Assembly: GCF_002198095.1 (NCBI RefSeq)
Contig: NZ_NHMK01000014.1
Location: 62,001-126,000, forward strand
Direction: 5' to 3'
Length of the DNA stretch: 64,000 nucleotides
DNA from: Deinococcus indicus
GTDB lineage: Bacteria; Deinococcota; Deinococci; Deinococcales; Deinococcaceae
Below are positions 48,589-57,629 of the stretch, one piece after another (position 1 is the stretch's first letter; every line of letters begins with the position of its first letter). A program made the translations under genes and the position numbers. The notes under the pieces were generated by a model. It was not told the origin of the DNA. It ran no database searches and saw nothing but the letters and a program-made list of their open reading frames with translations.

Positions 48589-49851
48589 TTACAGCGCCTG
48601 TTCGATGTCCGCTTTCAGGTCGGCCAGGGCCTCGACGCCCACGCTCATGCGGATGGTCAGGGGCGTGACTCCGGCGGCGTGGCGGGCCGCCTCGGGCACG
48701 CGGGCGTGCGTGGTCGTCCAGGGGTGCACGACCAGGGTGCGCACGTCCCCCAAGTTCGGGGCGATGCGCAGCACCCGCACGCGCGACAGGAACGCGGCGG
48801 GGTCCGGCACCTCGAAGGTCAGGACGGCGCCCTGCCCGACCCGCAGGTACGTCTGCGCGAGGTGGTGGTGCGGGTGGCTGGGCAGGCCGGGGTAACTGAC
48901 CTTCCCGACGCGCGGGTGCGCCTCCAGCCACTGCGCGAGGCCCAGCGCGGTCGCACTCTCACGCTCCAGGCGCAGGGCGAGGGTTTCTAGGCCCTGCGCG
49001 ATCAGGAACGCGCTGTGCGGGGCCAGGGTCATGCCCAGCTGGTGCGCGCCGAACCAGCGTTGCCGCCACGCCAGCGCCGCGTCGCCCCGCACGCTGAGGA
49101 TGCTCTGCTCGCCGCCGTCCGCAAAGATGGGATTGCGGGTCAGATCGTGCCCACTGCCGACCGTGACAGCCCCACCCAGCACGCTGCCGTGCCCGCCCGC
49201 CCACTTGGTCAGGGACTGACTGACGATGTCCGCGCCGTGTTCCAGCGGGCGGCACAGGAAGCCCACGCCGCCGCAGGTGTTGTCGATGGCCAGCAGCGCC
49301 CCGTGCGCGTGCGCGATGTCCGCGAAGGCGCGGATGTCCGCGATGTCCCCGGCCGGGTTGCTGATCATCTCGGCCCACACGAGCCGCGTGTTGGGTTGCA
49401 GCGCCGCCTGCACGGCTTCGGGGGTGTTGTCGACCAGCGTGGCCGTGATGCCCATCAGCGGCAGGATGTTACTGAGCATCCCGGTCGTCCCGCCGAACAG
49501 ACTGCTGGCCGACACCACGTGATCCCCCGCGCGACACACGCTGAGAATGGCGGTCAGGGTGGCCGCCTGCCCGCTCGCCACGGCGACGGTGGCCGCGCCG
49601 CCCTCCAGGGTGGTGAGGCGGTCCTCCAGCGCCCGCACGGTCGGGTTCTGCAGCCGGGCGTAACTCAGGCCGGTGTTCTGCTGGAATTCCAGTTGCGCCT
49701 CTTCCAGCGTGTCGAACTGGAACGCGGCGGCCGCGTGGATCGGAAAGCCGATGGTCTGCCCCAGCCCGCGCGGAATGCTGCTCTGCACGGCGGTCGTCTC
49801 GTAACTCCAGTCTTCGGCGGGATGGGCGGCCGGGCGGGGCGTGTCGGTCAT
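48589..49851 (-). CDS. O-acetylhomoserine sulfhydrylase family enzyme (MetY-like)
   Basis: 420 residues, PLP fold I, Cys/Met metabolism family. Family motifs: IGFPIHAAAAFQFDT, SYARLQNPTVRALEDRL, LEGGAATVAVASGQAA, the Asp of LLAIDNTCGG and the PLP-binding Lys in SLTKWAGGHGSVLGG, then MSVGVEALADL at the end. MetY makes homocysteine from O-acetylhomoserine and sulfide. Related enzymes with other substrates cannot be excluded. Divergent from the single-Nudix gene with a shared 40-bp promoter region. Confidence 0.92.
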   Translation of the reverse strand: MTDTPRPAAHPAEDWSYETTAVQSSIPRGLGQTIGFPIHAAAAFQFDTLEEAQLEFQQNTGLSYARLQNPTVRALEDRLTTLEGGAATVAVASGQAATLTAILSVCRAGDHVVSASSLFGGTTGMLSNILPLMGITATLVDNTPEAVQAALQPNTRLVWAEMISNPAGDIADIRAFADIAHAHGALLAIDNTCGGVGFLCRPLEHGADIVSQSLTKWAGGHGSVLGGAVTVGSGHDLTRNPIFADGGEQSILSVRGDAALAWRQRWFGAHQLGMTLAPHSAFLIAQGLETLALRLERESATALGLAQWLEAHPRVGKVSYPGLPSHPHHHLAQTYLRVGQGAVLTFEVPDPAAFLSRVRVLRIAPNLGDVRTLVVHPWTTTHARVPEAARHAAGVTPLTIRMSVGVEALADLKADIEQAL

Positions 49852-49857
49852 GCCCTC

Positions 49858-49863
49858 ACGCTA
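49858..49863 (-). promoter_or_regulatory. -10 box TAGCGT for MetY-like gene
   Basis: TANNNT 6 bases before the ATG at 49851; back to back with the Nudix promoter. Confidence 0.45.
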
Positions 49864-49878
49864 CGCCGCGCGCCGCGC

Positions 49879-49884
49879 TAGGGT
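49879..49884 (+). promoter_or_regulatory. -10 box TAGGGT for Nudix gene
   Basis: TANNNT 7 bases before ATG 49892. Confidence 0.4.
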
Positions 49885-49891
49885 GCCGGGC

Positions 49892-50398
49892 ATGTCCGGC
49901 CCACCCGACCCCTTCACCACCCTCCCGGCCCGCCCGGCCGCCACGCTGTCCGTGGGCGTCAGCGTCCTGATTCAGGACGAGCAGGGGCGTGTGCTGCTGC
50001 AACGGCGCGGCGACGACGGCCGCTGGGGCACGCCCGGCGGGCACCTGAACCCCGGCGAGAGTTTCCTGCAGGCCGCGCAGCGCGAACTGTTCGAGGAGAC
50101 CGGCCTGATCTGCCCGGACCTGCACCTGATGCCCCTCCCGGACGCCCTGATCGACGGTCCCGCCTTCCGCGTCAGCACGCCGCGCGGCGACCGCTATCAG
50201 GTGGGGCTGCGCACGCGCGGCACCCTCAGCGCCGCCTCGCTGGACCTCGCCGCGCCCGACGACAGCGGCGAAACGCTGGCCCTGGCGTGGTTCCCGCTGA
50301 CCGATCTGCCGCCCCTGAGCGGCGCCATCAACGTCGCCAGCCTGAACCTGCTGCGCCGCGAGCAGGACCTGCCGGACCTGCCACCGCTCCCGGCCTAG
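49892..50398 (+). CDS. Nudix hydrolase, single domain
   Basis: 168 residues. Nudix box GGHLNPGESFLQAAQRELFE then ETGL, complete. Substrates of this type are nucleoside diphosphates linked to another group; which one is unknown. It is very similar to the first domain of the tandem Nudix protein 2.1 kb downstream (shared VGVLIQDE-type strand, LLQRRGDDG and the APDDSGETL segment), so one arose by duplication of the other. Confidence 0.93.
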   Translation: MSGPPDPFTTLPARPAATLSVGVSVLIQDEQGRVLLQRRGDDGRWGTPGGHLNPGESFLQAAQRELFEETGLICPDLHLMPLPDALIDGPAFRVSTPRGDRYQVGLRTRGTLSAASLDLAAPDDSGETLALAWFPLTDLPPLSGAINVASLNLLRREQDLPDLPPLPA

Positions 50399-50453
50399 GC
50401 GCGCGGCCGACAGGGGTGCGTCATATCCGCACGACAGCTTTCTGAACGTTCCC

Positions 50454-50459
50454 TAAAGT
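50454..50459 (+). promoter_or_regulatory. -10 box TAAAGT for lipoprotein gene
   Basis: TANNNT 6 bases before GTG 50466; ACGACA 17 bases upstream is a weak -35. Confidence 0.5.
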
Positions 50460-50465
50460 GAAGAT

Positions 50466-51719
50466 GTGAAACGTTCCCTTGCCCTGCTGACCGTCGGCGC
50501 CCTGCTGCTCGCCTCCTGCGACCGTACCACCACGCCCACGCAACCCACCAATCCGGCCCCGGTTGACCCGGCCAAGACCGAACCCGCCGCGCCCGTCGTG
50601 GGCCAGAGCCTGGAAGTGCAGAACGTGATGGGCACCGCCCAGAGCGCCGCCAAGCAGATGGCCGCCATGACCGACCCGAACAGCCCGAACATGGACCCGG
50701 ATCTGAAAGCCCTGCTGGGTCTGCTGGGCATGGGCAGCGCGCCCGTCCCTATGTCTGGCGGCCTGAACGGCCTGGACCTGAGCGGCGCCGCGTCGTTCGG
50801 GAAGAACTTCGTGCAGGGGCTCGGCGGGAAGGGGCGCGTCACCACGCAGGCCATGACGGTCGTGCAGGACACCCTGGCCACCGGCACGCGCACGTACACC
50901 CGCGACGGCGGCTACCAGTACTCCGAGCTGCCCAGAGACGGCTACGTGGAGATCGACGAGCAATCCGGCGTGCGCATTGAGGCAAAGTGGAAGGTCGGCG
51001 GCGCCGCGACCGTCTGGGTGAACAGCGGGTACCGGTACGATTACCGCACCGGGCAGAGCGTGATGGTGCAGCAGGAAGTGCCGACCAACGCGACCGGCAG
51101 CGTCACCGTCTCCGGGAAGACCGTGGCGGGCCTGAAATTCAGCATGACGCCCGGCGACTGCCTGAACACCGCCGGCCCCACCGCGCTGACCCTGAGCGGC
51201 TGGGCGGGCCGCGAGGCGAACGCCCCCGCCAAACTGGACCTGGCGTACGCCTGGACCGAGAAGGACGTGCTGTTCAGCGGCTCGGCGCAGTACGCAACGA
51301 CCAAAGAGAAGGCAGCTGCCAGCATGAAACTGAACGTGACCGGCACCACCCGCGACCGCTGCGGCGCAGCCTTCACGTTCACGCCCACCCGCGCCGACCT
51401 GACCGGCACGCTGGACATCCCCAGCCACAAGACCGAACTGAACGTGTACCTGCGCGACCTGAGCAACCTGGAATTCAGCGAGAAGGCCATGAGCGCCCCC
51501 AACGCCCTGGACCGGATCGGCGGCACCCTGAACGCCGCCCTGAGCTTCAACGGCAAGGCCGTCGTGACCGCCTTCGGCCCGCTGGCCGACGGCAAGGACA
51601 TGGACCTGCAGCCGGGCGATCAGGTGAAGTTCCGCTACGTCAAGAGCGGCAAACTGGTCGAAGCGGACTTCCGCACGGCCGAGAAGGACCTGCAGGAACT
51701 CGCCAACCCGCGCCGCTGA
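50466..51719 (+). CDS. Lipoprotein of unknown function
   Basis: 417 residues. Signal peptide with lipobox LLASC (Cys19), then a Thr/Pro-rich linker (TTTPTQPTNPAPVDPAKTEP) that reaches from the membrane. The body appears beta-rich (YQYSELPRDGYVEIDEQSGV, TVSGKTVAGLKFSMTPGDC) with two cysteines in the second half that may pair. No family recognised; this looks like a Deinococcus-type outer-envelope lipoprotein. The GTG start is fixed by the lipoprotein signal and promoter box. Confidence 0.8.
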   Translation: MKRSLALLTVGALLLASCDRTTTPTQPTNPAPVDPAKTEPAAPVVGQSLEVQNVMGTAQSAAKQMAAMTDPNSPNMDPDLKALLGLLGMGSAPVPMSGGLNGLDLSGAASFGKNFVQGLGGKGRVTTQAMTVVQDTLATGTRTYTRDGGYQYSELPRDGYVEIDEQSGVRIEAKWKVGGAATVWVNSGYRYDYRTGQSVMVQQEVPTNATGSVTVSGKTVAGLKFSMTPGDCLNTAGPTALTLSGWAGREANAPAKLDLAYAWTEKDVLFSGSAQYATTKEKAAASMKLNVTGTTRDRCGAAFTFTPTRADLTGTLDIPSHKTELNVYLRDLSNLEFSEKAMSAPNALDRIGGTLNAALSFNGKAVVTAFGPLADGKDMDLQPGDQVKFRYVKSGKLVEADFRTAEKDLQELANPRR

Positions 51720-51728
51720 GCGCACGCG

Positions 51729-51772
51729 GACAGGGCGCAGGCCGGGGCGGGTGCTCCGGCCTGTCCTGTTTG
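51729..51772 (+). terminator. Terminator behind lipoprotein gene
   Basis: Stem CAGGCCGG/CCGGCCTG extended by ACAGG/CCTGT, followed by TTTG; weak T-run. Confidence 0.5.
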
Positions 51773-51798
51773 CGGCGGCGCCAGCATGGGCGGTGCGG

Positions 51799-51804
51799 TA
51801 GCGT
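51799..51804 (+). promoter_or_regulatory. -10 box TAGCGT for creatininase-family gene
   Basis: TANNNT 5 bases before ATG 51810. Confidence 0.45.
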
Positions 51805-51809
51805 GGTTC

Positions 51810-52511
51810 ATGCGGATCGAGGACATGAACTGGGCCATGGTGGCCGAGACGCTGCGCGCCGAGGACCGTTGCGTGCTGCCGCTGGGCTGCACCGAGCAGC
51901 ACGCGACCCTGAGTCTGGCGACCGACACGCGCCTCGCCGCGCGGGTGGCGGCCGAGGCGGCCGACGGGCTGGGCGTGCCGGTGTTCCCGGCGCTGCCGTA
52001 CGGGGTGACGCCGTCGTTCACGGCGTATCCGGGCACCGTGAGCCTGCGGGTGGGCACGTACCTGGCGTTGCTGGACGACCTGCTGTCGGGCCTGCACGGG
52101 CAGGGGTTCCGGCGGATCCTGATCGTGAACGGGCATGGGGGGAACTCGCCGGGGCAGGGGTGGCTTGGCGAGTGGCTGGCGCGGCATCCGGACGCGCGGG
52201 TGCAGTGGCATAACTGGTGGAACGCGCCGCGCACCTGGGCGGCCGTGCAGGCCACCGACGAACTGGCGAGTCACGCGAGCTGGATGGAGAACTTCCCCTG
52301 GACGCGCCTGGAGGGCGTGGCGGCCCCCGAGGAACGCAAACCCATGGTGGACGTGGCGGCCCTGCGGCAACTGCCGCCCGCGCTGGTGCGGGAGCGGCTG
52401 GGCGACGGGAATTACGGTGGGCTGCACCGCCGCCCGGACCGGGAGATGCAGCGCATCTGGCAGGAGGCCGTCGCAGAGACGCGCGCGCTGCTCCAGGGAG
52501 GCTGGGCGTGA
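51810..52511 (+). CDS. Creatininase-family amidohydrolase
   Basis: 233 residues. Metal ligands appear in PLGCTEQHATLSLATDTRLA (Glu29, His31, Asp39) and in LIVNGHGGNSPGQGW. The family includes creatininase and the enzyme acting on formamidopyrimidines in riboflavin and F420 synthesis; the substrate here is unknown. ATG 51810 is used, 8 codons inside the longest frame, because of the promoter box. Its stop overlaps the start of the tandem Nudix gene. Confidence 0.9.
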   Translation: MRIEDMNWAMVAETLRAEDRCVLPLGCTEQHATLSLATDTRLAARVAAEAADGLGVPVFPALPYGVTPSFTAYPGTVSLRVGTYLALLDDLLSGLHGQGFRRILIVNGHGGNSPGQGWLGEWLARHPDARVQWHNWWNAPRTWAAVQATDELASHASWMENFPWTRLEGVAAPEERKPMVDVAALRQLPPALVRERLGDGNYGGLHRRPDREMQRIWQEAVAETRALLQGGWA

Positions 52512-53482
52512 CCCTGATGCAACTGCGGGCCGTGTGGGGCAACCGCCCCCTGATGGCCGCCGCCGTGGGCGTCCTGATTCAGGACGAGGCGGGCCGCGTG
52601 CTGCTGCAACGCCGCGGCGACGACGGTCTGTGGGGCGAACCGGGCGGCGCGCTGGAACCCGGCGAGGACTTCCTGACCAGCGCCCGCCGCGAACTGCTGG
52701 AGGAGACCGGCCTGGACTGCCCCAACCTGACGGTGCTGCCGCTGCCCGAGGGGTTGCAGGACGGCCCGGAGCTGTTCCACCGCTACCCGAACGGCCACGA
52801 GATCTACATCGTCGGGATGCGCGCCCACGGCACGCTGAGCGCCGCCGCGCTGGAATGGGCCGCGCCGGACGACAGCGGCGAGACGCTGGAACTGGCGTGG
52901 TTCCCGCTGGACGCCCTGCCGGACCTGAGCAACAACGCCAACCGCGCCAGCATGAACGTCCTGCGTGCCCGCGCGGGCCTCCCACCCCTGCCCCTGGCGC
53001 CCACGCCACCCGCACCGCCGGTCGGGAATTTCCTGATGGACTTGCGGCGCGTGATCGGCCCGCGCCCCTGGTTCGCGCCCGGCTCGAACGTCCTCGTCAC
53101 CGACGACGGGGGGCGCCTCCTGCTGCTGCGGCACGGGCATACCCGCCTGTGGACGCTGCCCGGTGGCAGCCTGGAACCCGGCGAGACCTTCGCCCAGACC
53201 GCCGCGCGGGAACTGTTCGAGGAGACGGGGCTGCGCGCCACCCACCTGCACCCGCTGCACATGTTCGCCGGACCCGAGTACCGCTTCACGTACCCCAACG
53301 GGCACATCATCGACAACGTCTCCGTCCTGTACCGCGCCCACGGCGTCACCGGCACCCTCACCCCCCAGCCCGGCGAGGTGCTGGAGGTCGGCTGGTTCAG
53401 CCCCGACGACCTCCCCCCCGAAGAGGACCTGAGCGGCGAACTGATCCGCGCGAACCTCCGCTGGTGGCGCACGCACGGCTGA
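52508..53482 (+). CDS. Tandem Nudix hydrolase (two Nudix domains)
   Basis: 324 residues. Domain 1 (about 15-150) has the box GGALEPGEDFLTSARRELLE then ETGL; domain 2 (about 190-320) has GGSLEPGETFAQTAARELFE then ETGL. Both boxes are complete. Both domains also share a YPNGH motif after the box. Domain 1 is close to the single Nudix protein at 49892-50398. GTG 52508 overlaps the creatininase-family stop (GTGA), so both are co-translated. Two domains in one chain could give two activities or an internal dimer. Confidence 0.93.
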   Translation: MTLMQLRAVWGNRPLMAAAVGVLIQDEAGRVLLQRRGDDGLWGEPGGALEPGEDFLTSARRELLEETGLDCPNLTVLPLPEGLQDGPELFHRYPNGHEIYIVGMRAHGTLSAAALEWAAPDDSGETLELAWFPLDALPDLSNNANRASMNVLRARAGLPPLPLAPTPPAPPVGNFLMDLRRVIGPRPWFAPGSNVLVTDDGGRLLLLRHGHTRLWTLPGGSLEPGETFAQTAARELFEETGLRATHLHPLHMFAGPEYRFTYPNGHIIDNVSVLYRAHGVTGTLTPQPGEVLEVGWFSPDDLPPEEDLSGELIRANLRWWRTHG

Positions 53483-53526
53483 CCCGAGACTCAAGTGATT
53501 CCACATCATTCCGAGTCACCCAGTGG

Positions 53527-53583
53527 CCCCCTCACCCTTCCGTCGCTCCGCTCCTCCCTCCCTCTCCCACAAGGGGAGAGGGG
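53527..53583. repeat. CCCTCTCC-type repeat unit
   Basis: Starts CCCCTCACCC, ends CCCTCTCCCACAAGGGGAGA then GGGG, with an insert (TCGCTCCGCTCC) in the left half. A CCCGTATGAATCGACTCA remnant of a family 1 end follows at 53624-53641. Confidence 0.7.
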
Positions 53584-53638
53584 AAAACGGAACGCGATCA
53601 CATGGGAAGCAAGTTGTTTTGATCCCGTATGAATCGAC

Positions 53639-54355
53639 TCAGCGGGCGGCCTCCACCGCCGCGAGCACCCACGGCGCCCGGACGTCGGCGCATCCCTCGC
53701 AGCGGGGGCGGGCGCCGCAGCCCGGGTCACGGTTCGGCGTGTCCGGCAGGGACGGGGCCTGCGCTCCCACGACATTCAGCACACCGACCGGCCCGACGAC
53801 CCCTGCCCTGAGGTGACCCAGCAGGGTCACGCCGCCCAGCGCCTCACCACCGGAGGTCAGCACGTAGCGCCGCAACCGCGACGGCGCGCGCTCCGGTGCG
53901 CCCCGCTGGGCCCGCAGCGGCCCCCGGTAGGGTGGATTCAGGGACAGGCCCCAGTCCTGCTCGGCCCGCATCCACGGCACGGCGATCATGTTGACCGTCG
54001 GTGGGGTGCTCACCACCGCCGTCCGGGAACGCGCGTCGAAGGTCAGGGTGAACGGCGTCCGGGCCGCGATCAGGTCACGCAGCGCCACCCGGCCCGCCAC
54101 GACCGGCACCCGCACACCATTGACGACCGCCGCCCGCCCATTGACCGGGCAGGTCAGGCCCAGCAGGTCGCACGCAGCCACCAGCGGCACCCGCACCCGT
54201 CCGGCCTCCACCCCCGGCGCGCCCCCCTACGCGTCGATCCAGTACAGCGCCCCGAACCGCACCGAGACGGGCGCGGAAGCCGCCTGCGCGACACCGGACC
54301 CGCCCAGGATGGCCGCCAGTGCGAGCCGCGCCCACCAGCGTGACCTCCAACTCAC
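53639..54355 (-). pseudogene. Secreted-protein gene interrupted by an in-frame TAG
   Basis: One frame runs from GTG 54355 to the stop at 53639 but is broken by TAG at codon 43 (54227-54229). The first 42 codons encode a signal peptide (LALAAILGGSGVAQAASAPV) and RFGALYWIDA; the following 195 codons continue with GGAPGVEAGRVRVPLVAACD, LLGLTCPVNGRAAVVNGVRV and a cysteine-bearing tail. The part VPLVAACDLLGL with NGVRVPVV resembles copper-amine-oxidase-N-like envelope modules. The GTG overlaps the hydrolase stop, which supports a single coupled gene. A single base change could have created TAG. Confidence 0.7.
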
Positions 54356-55014
54356 CCCGCCTGCCCGGTCAGGAACGCGCGGAGTTCCCGCATGAGAGCG
54401 TGCAGCGCACCCAGCGTGCCGACCACGTCCCCCTCGACCTGAAGGCCGTGATTCACGCCGTCCAGCACGAGCACCCGCACGCCCGCGCCGGTCAGTTCCG
54501 TGATCCACTCGGGGCGGTACTGGCCGTCCTGGGTGCCGATCACGACCAGCGAGGTCGCCGCGTGCGCCGCGATGGCCGCGCGGACCTCCGGGCGTTCCAG
54601 CAGCGGCGTGAGCCACACCAGCCGCGCGCCGGGCGGCACCACTCCCCCCTGCAGCAGCAGGGTCAGGCCCTGTGTCCCGATGGATTTCGCCACCACGCAC
54701 GCGCCGCCCGCGCCCGGCAGGATCGCGTGGCAGGCGGCCCGCACGTCCTCCCGCAGCCACGCCAGTTGTTCCTCCTGTGGGGCGTCCATGAACGCCGGGA
54801 CGTTCCAGCGGGTGTCGAGCGTCAGCGTGTCGAAGCCCAGTTCATCCAGCAGAAGCGCCGGGTACAGCAGGCCCGGCTGGCGCGCCCCATACCGCAGCCC
54901 CGGCAGCAGCAGCGCCGCCCCCACGGCCTCGCCCGGCGGGTGTCGGTTCACCATGCAGGGCAGCGCCTCGCCCCGGAAGCCACGCACGTCTGCCGTCACT
55001 GTCTCGGAAGTCAT
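54352..55014 (-). CDS. Small alpha/beta-hydrolase-fold protein
   Basis: 220 residues. Strand and loop pattern of alpha/beta hydrolases: ALLLPGLRYGARQPGLLYPA, VVAKSIGTQG at the nucleophile elbow (Ser in KSIGT), VVIGTQDGQYRPEW with the acid Asp, and DGVNHGLQVEGD with the catalytic-type His. The substrate is unknown. ATG 55014 has TAGGCT 5 bases upstream. It is the first gene of a pair with the broken secreted-protein gene. Confidence 0.85.
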   Translation of the reverse strand: MTSETVTADVRGFRGEALPCMVNRHPPGEAVGAALLLPGLRYGARQPGLLYPALLLDELGFDTLTLDTRWNVPAFMDAPQEEQLAWLREDVRAACHAILPGAGGACVVAKSIGTQGLTLLLQGGVVPPGARLVWLTPLLERPEVRAAIAAHAATSLVVIGTQDGQYRPEWITELTGAGVRVLVLDGVNHGLQVEGDVVGTLGALHALMRELRAFLTGQAG

Positions 55015-55019
55015 GCCCG

Positions 55020-55025
55020 AGCCTA
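55020..55025 (-). promoter_or_regulatory. -10 box TAGGCT for hydrolase gene
   Basis: TANNNT 5 bases before the ATG at 55014. Confidence 0.4.
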
Positions 55026-55062
55026 CCCGCCCCCACGCGGTCCCGCTGCTGCACATGCATGG

Positions 55063-55097
55063 GAAGGAGGCCAGAGCACGCGGCCCTGGCCTCCTTC
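55063..55097 (-). terminator. Terminator behind pheT
   Basis: 12-bp perfect stem GAAGGAGGCCAG/CTGGCCTCCTTC, 40 bases past the pheT stop; no clear T-run. Confidence 0.6.
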
Positions 55098-55136
55098 TGC
55101 CTGCTCAGAGCTCATGGCTCAGAGTGCACAGCCCGC

Positions 55137-57593
55137 TTACTTCTCCCGGATACTCCAGCCCTGCGCGCGGACGGCGCCCATCAGGGCGTCCATGACGGGG
55201 TCCACCTCGGCGTCGGTGAGGGTCCTGTCGCCCCGGAACACGAGGCGCACGGCGACGGAGCGGTTGCCCGTGCCGATCTGCTCGCCGGTGAACACGTCGA
55301 AGGGTTCCACGCTTTCCAGCAGGGTGCCGCCGTGTTCGCGCAGCAGCGCGGCGATCTCGCCGTAGCTGACGCCTGCGGGGGTGATGACGGCGAGGTCACG
55401 CCACGCGGCGGGGGTGCGGCTGGGGTCGCGGAACGTCCACTCGCGGCCCGGCAGGGGCAACGCGGCCTCCATGAGGAAGGTGTCGCCCTTCAGGCCGAAT
55501 GCCTGGGCGATCTCGGGGTGCAGCGCGCCGAGCCAGCCGACGCTCTGACCGTTCCAGACGACCTCGCCCGCGATGCCGGGGTGCAGGGCACTGGGGACGG
55601 CCTCGCCACGCAGCTGGCGCAGTTCGAAGCTGGCGCCCAGGGTGCCCGCCAGGGATTCCACGAGGCCCTTGAACGCCCGGAAGTCCCCGGCAATGCCCGC
55701 CTGATCGGTGCGGGGCGCCAACGGGCCGCGCATCAGCAGGCCGACGCGTTCCGTTTCGCCGCTGGCGGGGAAGATGCGGCCCATCTCGAAGATCAGCGCG
55801 CGGTCGCCCTTCGCGTGGGCCTGCGCGGCCTTCACGAGGCTGGGGTACAGCGCGGTGCGCAGCCCGGTGCGGTCGGCGGTCAGGGGGTTGCGCAGGCGCA
55901 CGCCGGGCCGCTCGGTGCGGGCCTTCTCGGCCTCCTCGTCGCTGGTGAAGGTGTATGTCACGACCTCCTGCGCGCCGATGCCGGCCAGGGTGCGGCGCAG
56001 CGTCGCGCGGGCCACGCCGGGCTTCTCCGCGCCGACGTTGCTTTCATGCACGCGCAGGGTGGGGAGGCTCTCGGGGAGGTGCGCGAAGCCGTGCAGGCGC
56101 GCGACCTCCTCCGCGAGGTCCTGCCAGATCGCCATGTCCACCCGCCACGAGGGCGGCAGGACGCTCAGCGTGTCCCCCTCGCCCTCCACGACGCACCCGA
56201 GGCGGGTGAGGATGCCGCGCATCTCGCCGGTGTCCACGGGCATGCCCAGCAGCGCGCGGATCTGCTCGCCCGTCGCCTCGATCCGACCCGGAATCTCGGG
56301 GTCGCCCACGACGGTCGCGCCGGGGTGCACCTGGCCGCCCGCGTCGCCCAGCAGGCCGACCAGTCGGGCCGCCGCGCGTTCGGGCAGCAGGGGGTCCACG
56401 CCACGCTCGTAGCGGTACACGGCGTCGGTCTTCAGGCCCAGGCGGGTGCTCGTGCGGCGCAGCAGCACCGGGTCGAAGTGCGCGACCTCGATCACCACGT
56501 CCGTCGTGTCGGCGCGCACGTGCCCGTGATCGCCGCCCATGATCCCCGCGATGCCCAGCACCGTGTCGCCCGGCCTGGGCTGCCCGGCCGTCTCGAAGGC
56601 CTCCGCGACGGTGGACACCTCGGGCTGCGCGCCGTCGAGGATCAGCAGGTCCTCCGGGCCGACCTCGTGCTCGCCGCCCAGCAGGTCCCGCACCCGCTCG
56701 CCCTGACGCAGCCCGAACGCCACGAGAATCTGATCGCCGCGCACGTCCCGCCGGTCGTACAGCGCCGTCGGCTGGCCCAGTTCCAGCATCACGTAATTGC
56801 TGGTATCCACGATCAGGTCAATCGAGCGCATGCCGGACAGGGTCACGCGGCGCTGCATCCACAGCGGCGCCGGACCGTTCCGCAGTCCACTGACCGTGCG
56901 GGCCACGAAGCGATCGCAGCCGAAGCGCAGCTTCTGCGTCGGGTCCCGCTCGATCCGGATGCCCTTGGGCGGCAGGGACACGCGGATCTCGCCCTCCCCC
57001 ACCGCCTGCGGCCCGGCCGCCGGTTCCACCAGTTCCAATTTCAGGAACGCCGCCAGATCCCGCGCCAGCCCCAGCGCACTCAGCACGTCCGCGCGGTTCG
57101 GAGTGACCTCCACGTCCAGCACGTGATCCGCCGCCCACAGCTCGCGCATGGGCGTCCCCGGTTTTGCCGTCCCGGCCGGGAACAGCATCAGGCCCGCGCT
57201 GCTCTCGCCCAGACCCAGCTCCTTCGCACTCGCCGCCATGCCCCACGACTCCACGCCCTGCAACGCCCGCACGCCGTACGTCATGCCGCCCAGCTCCGTG
57301 CCCGGCGACACCAGCGCCAGCATCGTCCCCGCCGGGAGGCCCACCGCGTTCCCTGCGCCCGACGCAATGACCCGCTCGCCGTGCTCACCGGCATCCAGCG
57401 TCAGGCGCGTCAACTGCGTGCCGGGCATCGCCTCCGCCGCCTTCACCGCCACCAGCAGCACCCCCGCCGGCGGCGCGGCGACCTCCTCCACGCCCTCCAG
57501 CGGCAGACCCAGCCCCGCCAGGATCGGCTCCAACTCCGACACCACCGGCAGACCCGGCACCAGTTCCTTCAACCACGAATACGGAATTTTCAT
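55137..57593 (-). CDS. pheT: Phenylalanyl-tRNA synthetase beta subunit
   Basis: 818 residues, full length. N-terminal KIPYSWLKELVPGLPV, EMAP-like tRNA-binding fold (VKAAEAMPGTQLTRLTLDAG), B3/B4 editing region (RDLAAFLKLELVEP, RSIDLIVDTSNYVMLELGQP), B5 domain and a catalytic-like core (LYPSLVKAAQAHAKGDRALI), ending with the anticodon-binding FDX-ACB domain (VRLVFRGDRTLTDAEVDPVM). Works with PheS as an (alpha-beta)2 enzyme. It is the third gene behind pheS and a Nudix gene; a palindromic repeat separates it from the Nudix gene. Confidence 0.97.
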   Translation of the reverse strand: MKIPYSWLKELVPGLPVVSELEPILAGLGLPLEGVEEVAAPPAGVLLVAVKAAEAMPGTQLTRLTLDAGEHGERVIASGAGNAVGLPAGTMLALVSPGTELGGMTYGVRALQGVESWGMAASAKELGLGESSAGLMLFPAGTAKPGTPMRELWAADHVLDVEVTPNRADVLSALGLARDLAAFLKLELVEPAAGPQAVGEGEIRVSLPPKGIRIERDPTQKLRFGCDRFVARTVSGLRNGPAPLWMQRRVTLSGMRSIDLIVDTSNYVMLELGQPTALYDRRDVRGDQILVAFGLRQGERVRDLLGGEHEVGPEDLLILDGAQPEVSTVAEAFETAGQPRPGDTVLGIAGIMGGDHGHVRADTTDVVIEVAHFDPVLLRRTSTRLGLKTDAVYRYERGVDPLLPERAAARLVGLLGDAGGQVHPGATVVGDPEIPGRIEATGEQIRALLGMPVDTGEMRGILTRLGCVVEGEGDTLSVLPPSWRVDMAIWQDLAEEVARLHGFAHLPESLPTLRVHESNVGAEKPGVARATLRRTLAGIGAQEVVTYTFTSDEEAEKARTERPGVRLRNPLTADRTGLRTALYPSLVKAAQAHAKGDRALIFEMGRIFPASGETERVGLLMRGPLAPRTDQAGIAGDFRAFKGLVESLAGTLGASFELRQLRGEAVPSALHPGIAGEVVWNGQSVGWLGALHPEIAQAFGLKGDTFLMEAALPLPGREWTFRDPSRTPAAWRDLAVITPAGVSYGEIAALLREHGGTLLESVEPFDVFTGEQIGTGNRSVAVRLVFRGDRTLTDAEVDPVMDALMGAVRAQGWSIREK

Positions 57594-57629
57594 TGAGTAA
57601 CCTCGGATGTTCGGGTGGAAGTCCAGTGA

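Noticed and set aside
50421..53015. An 864-codon minus-strand frame
   Set aside because: Antisense to the lipoprotein, creatininase-family and tandem Nudix genes, which have intact motifs.
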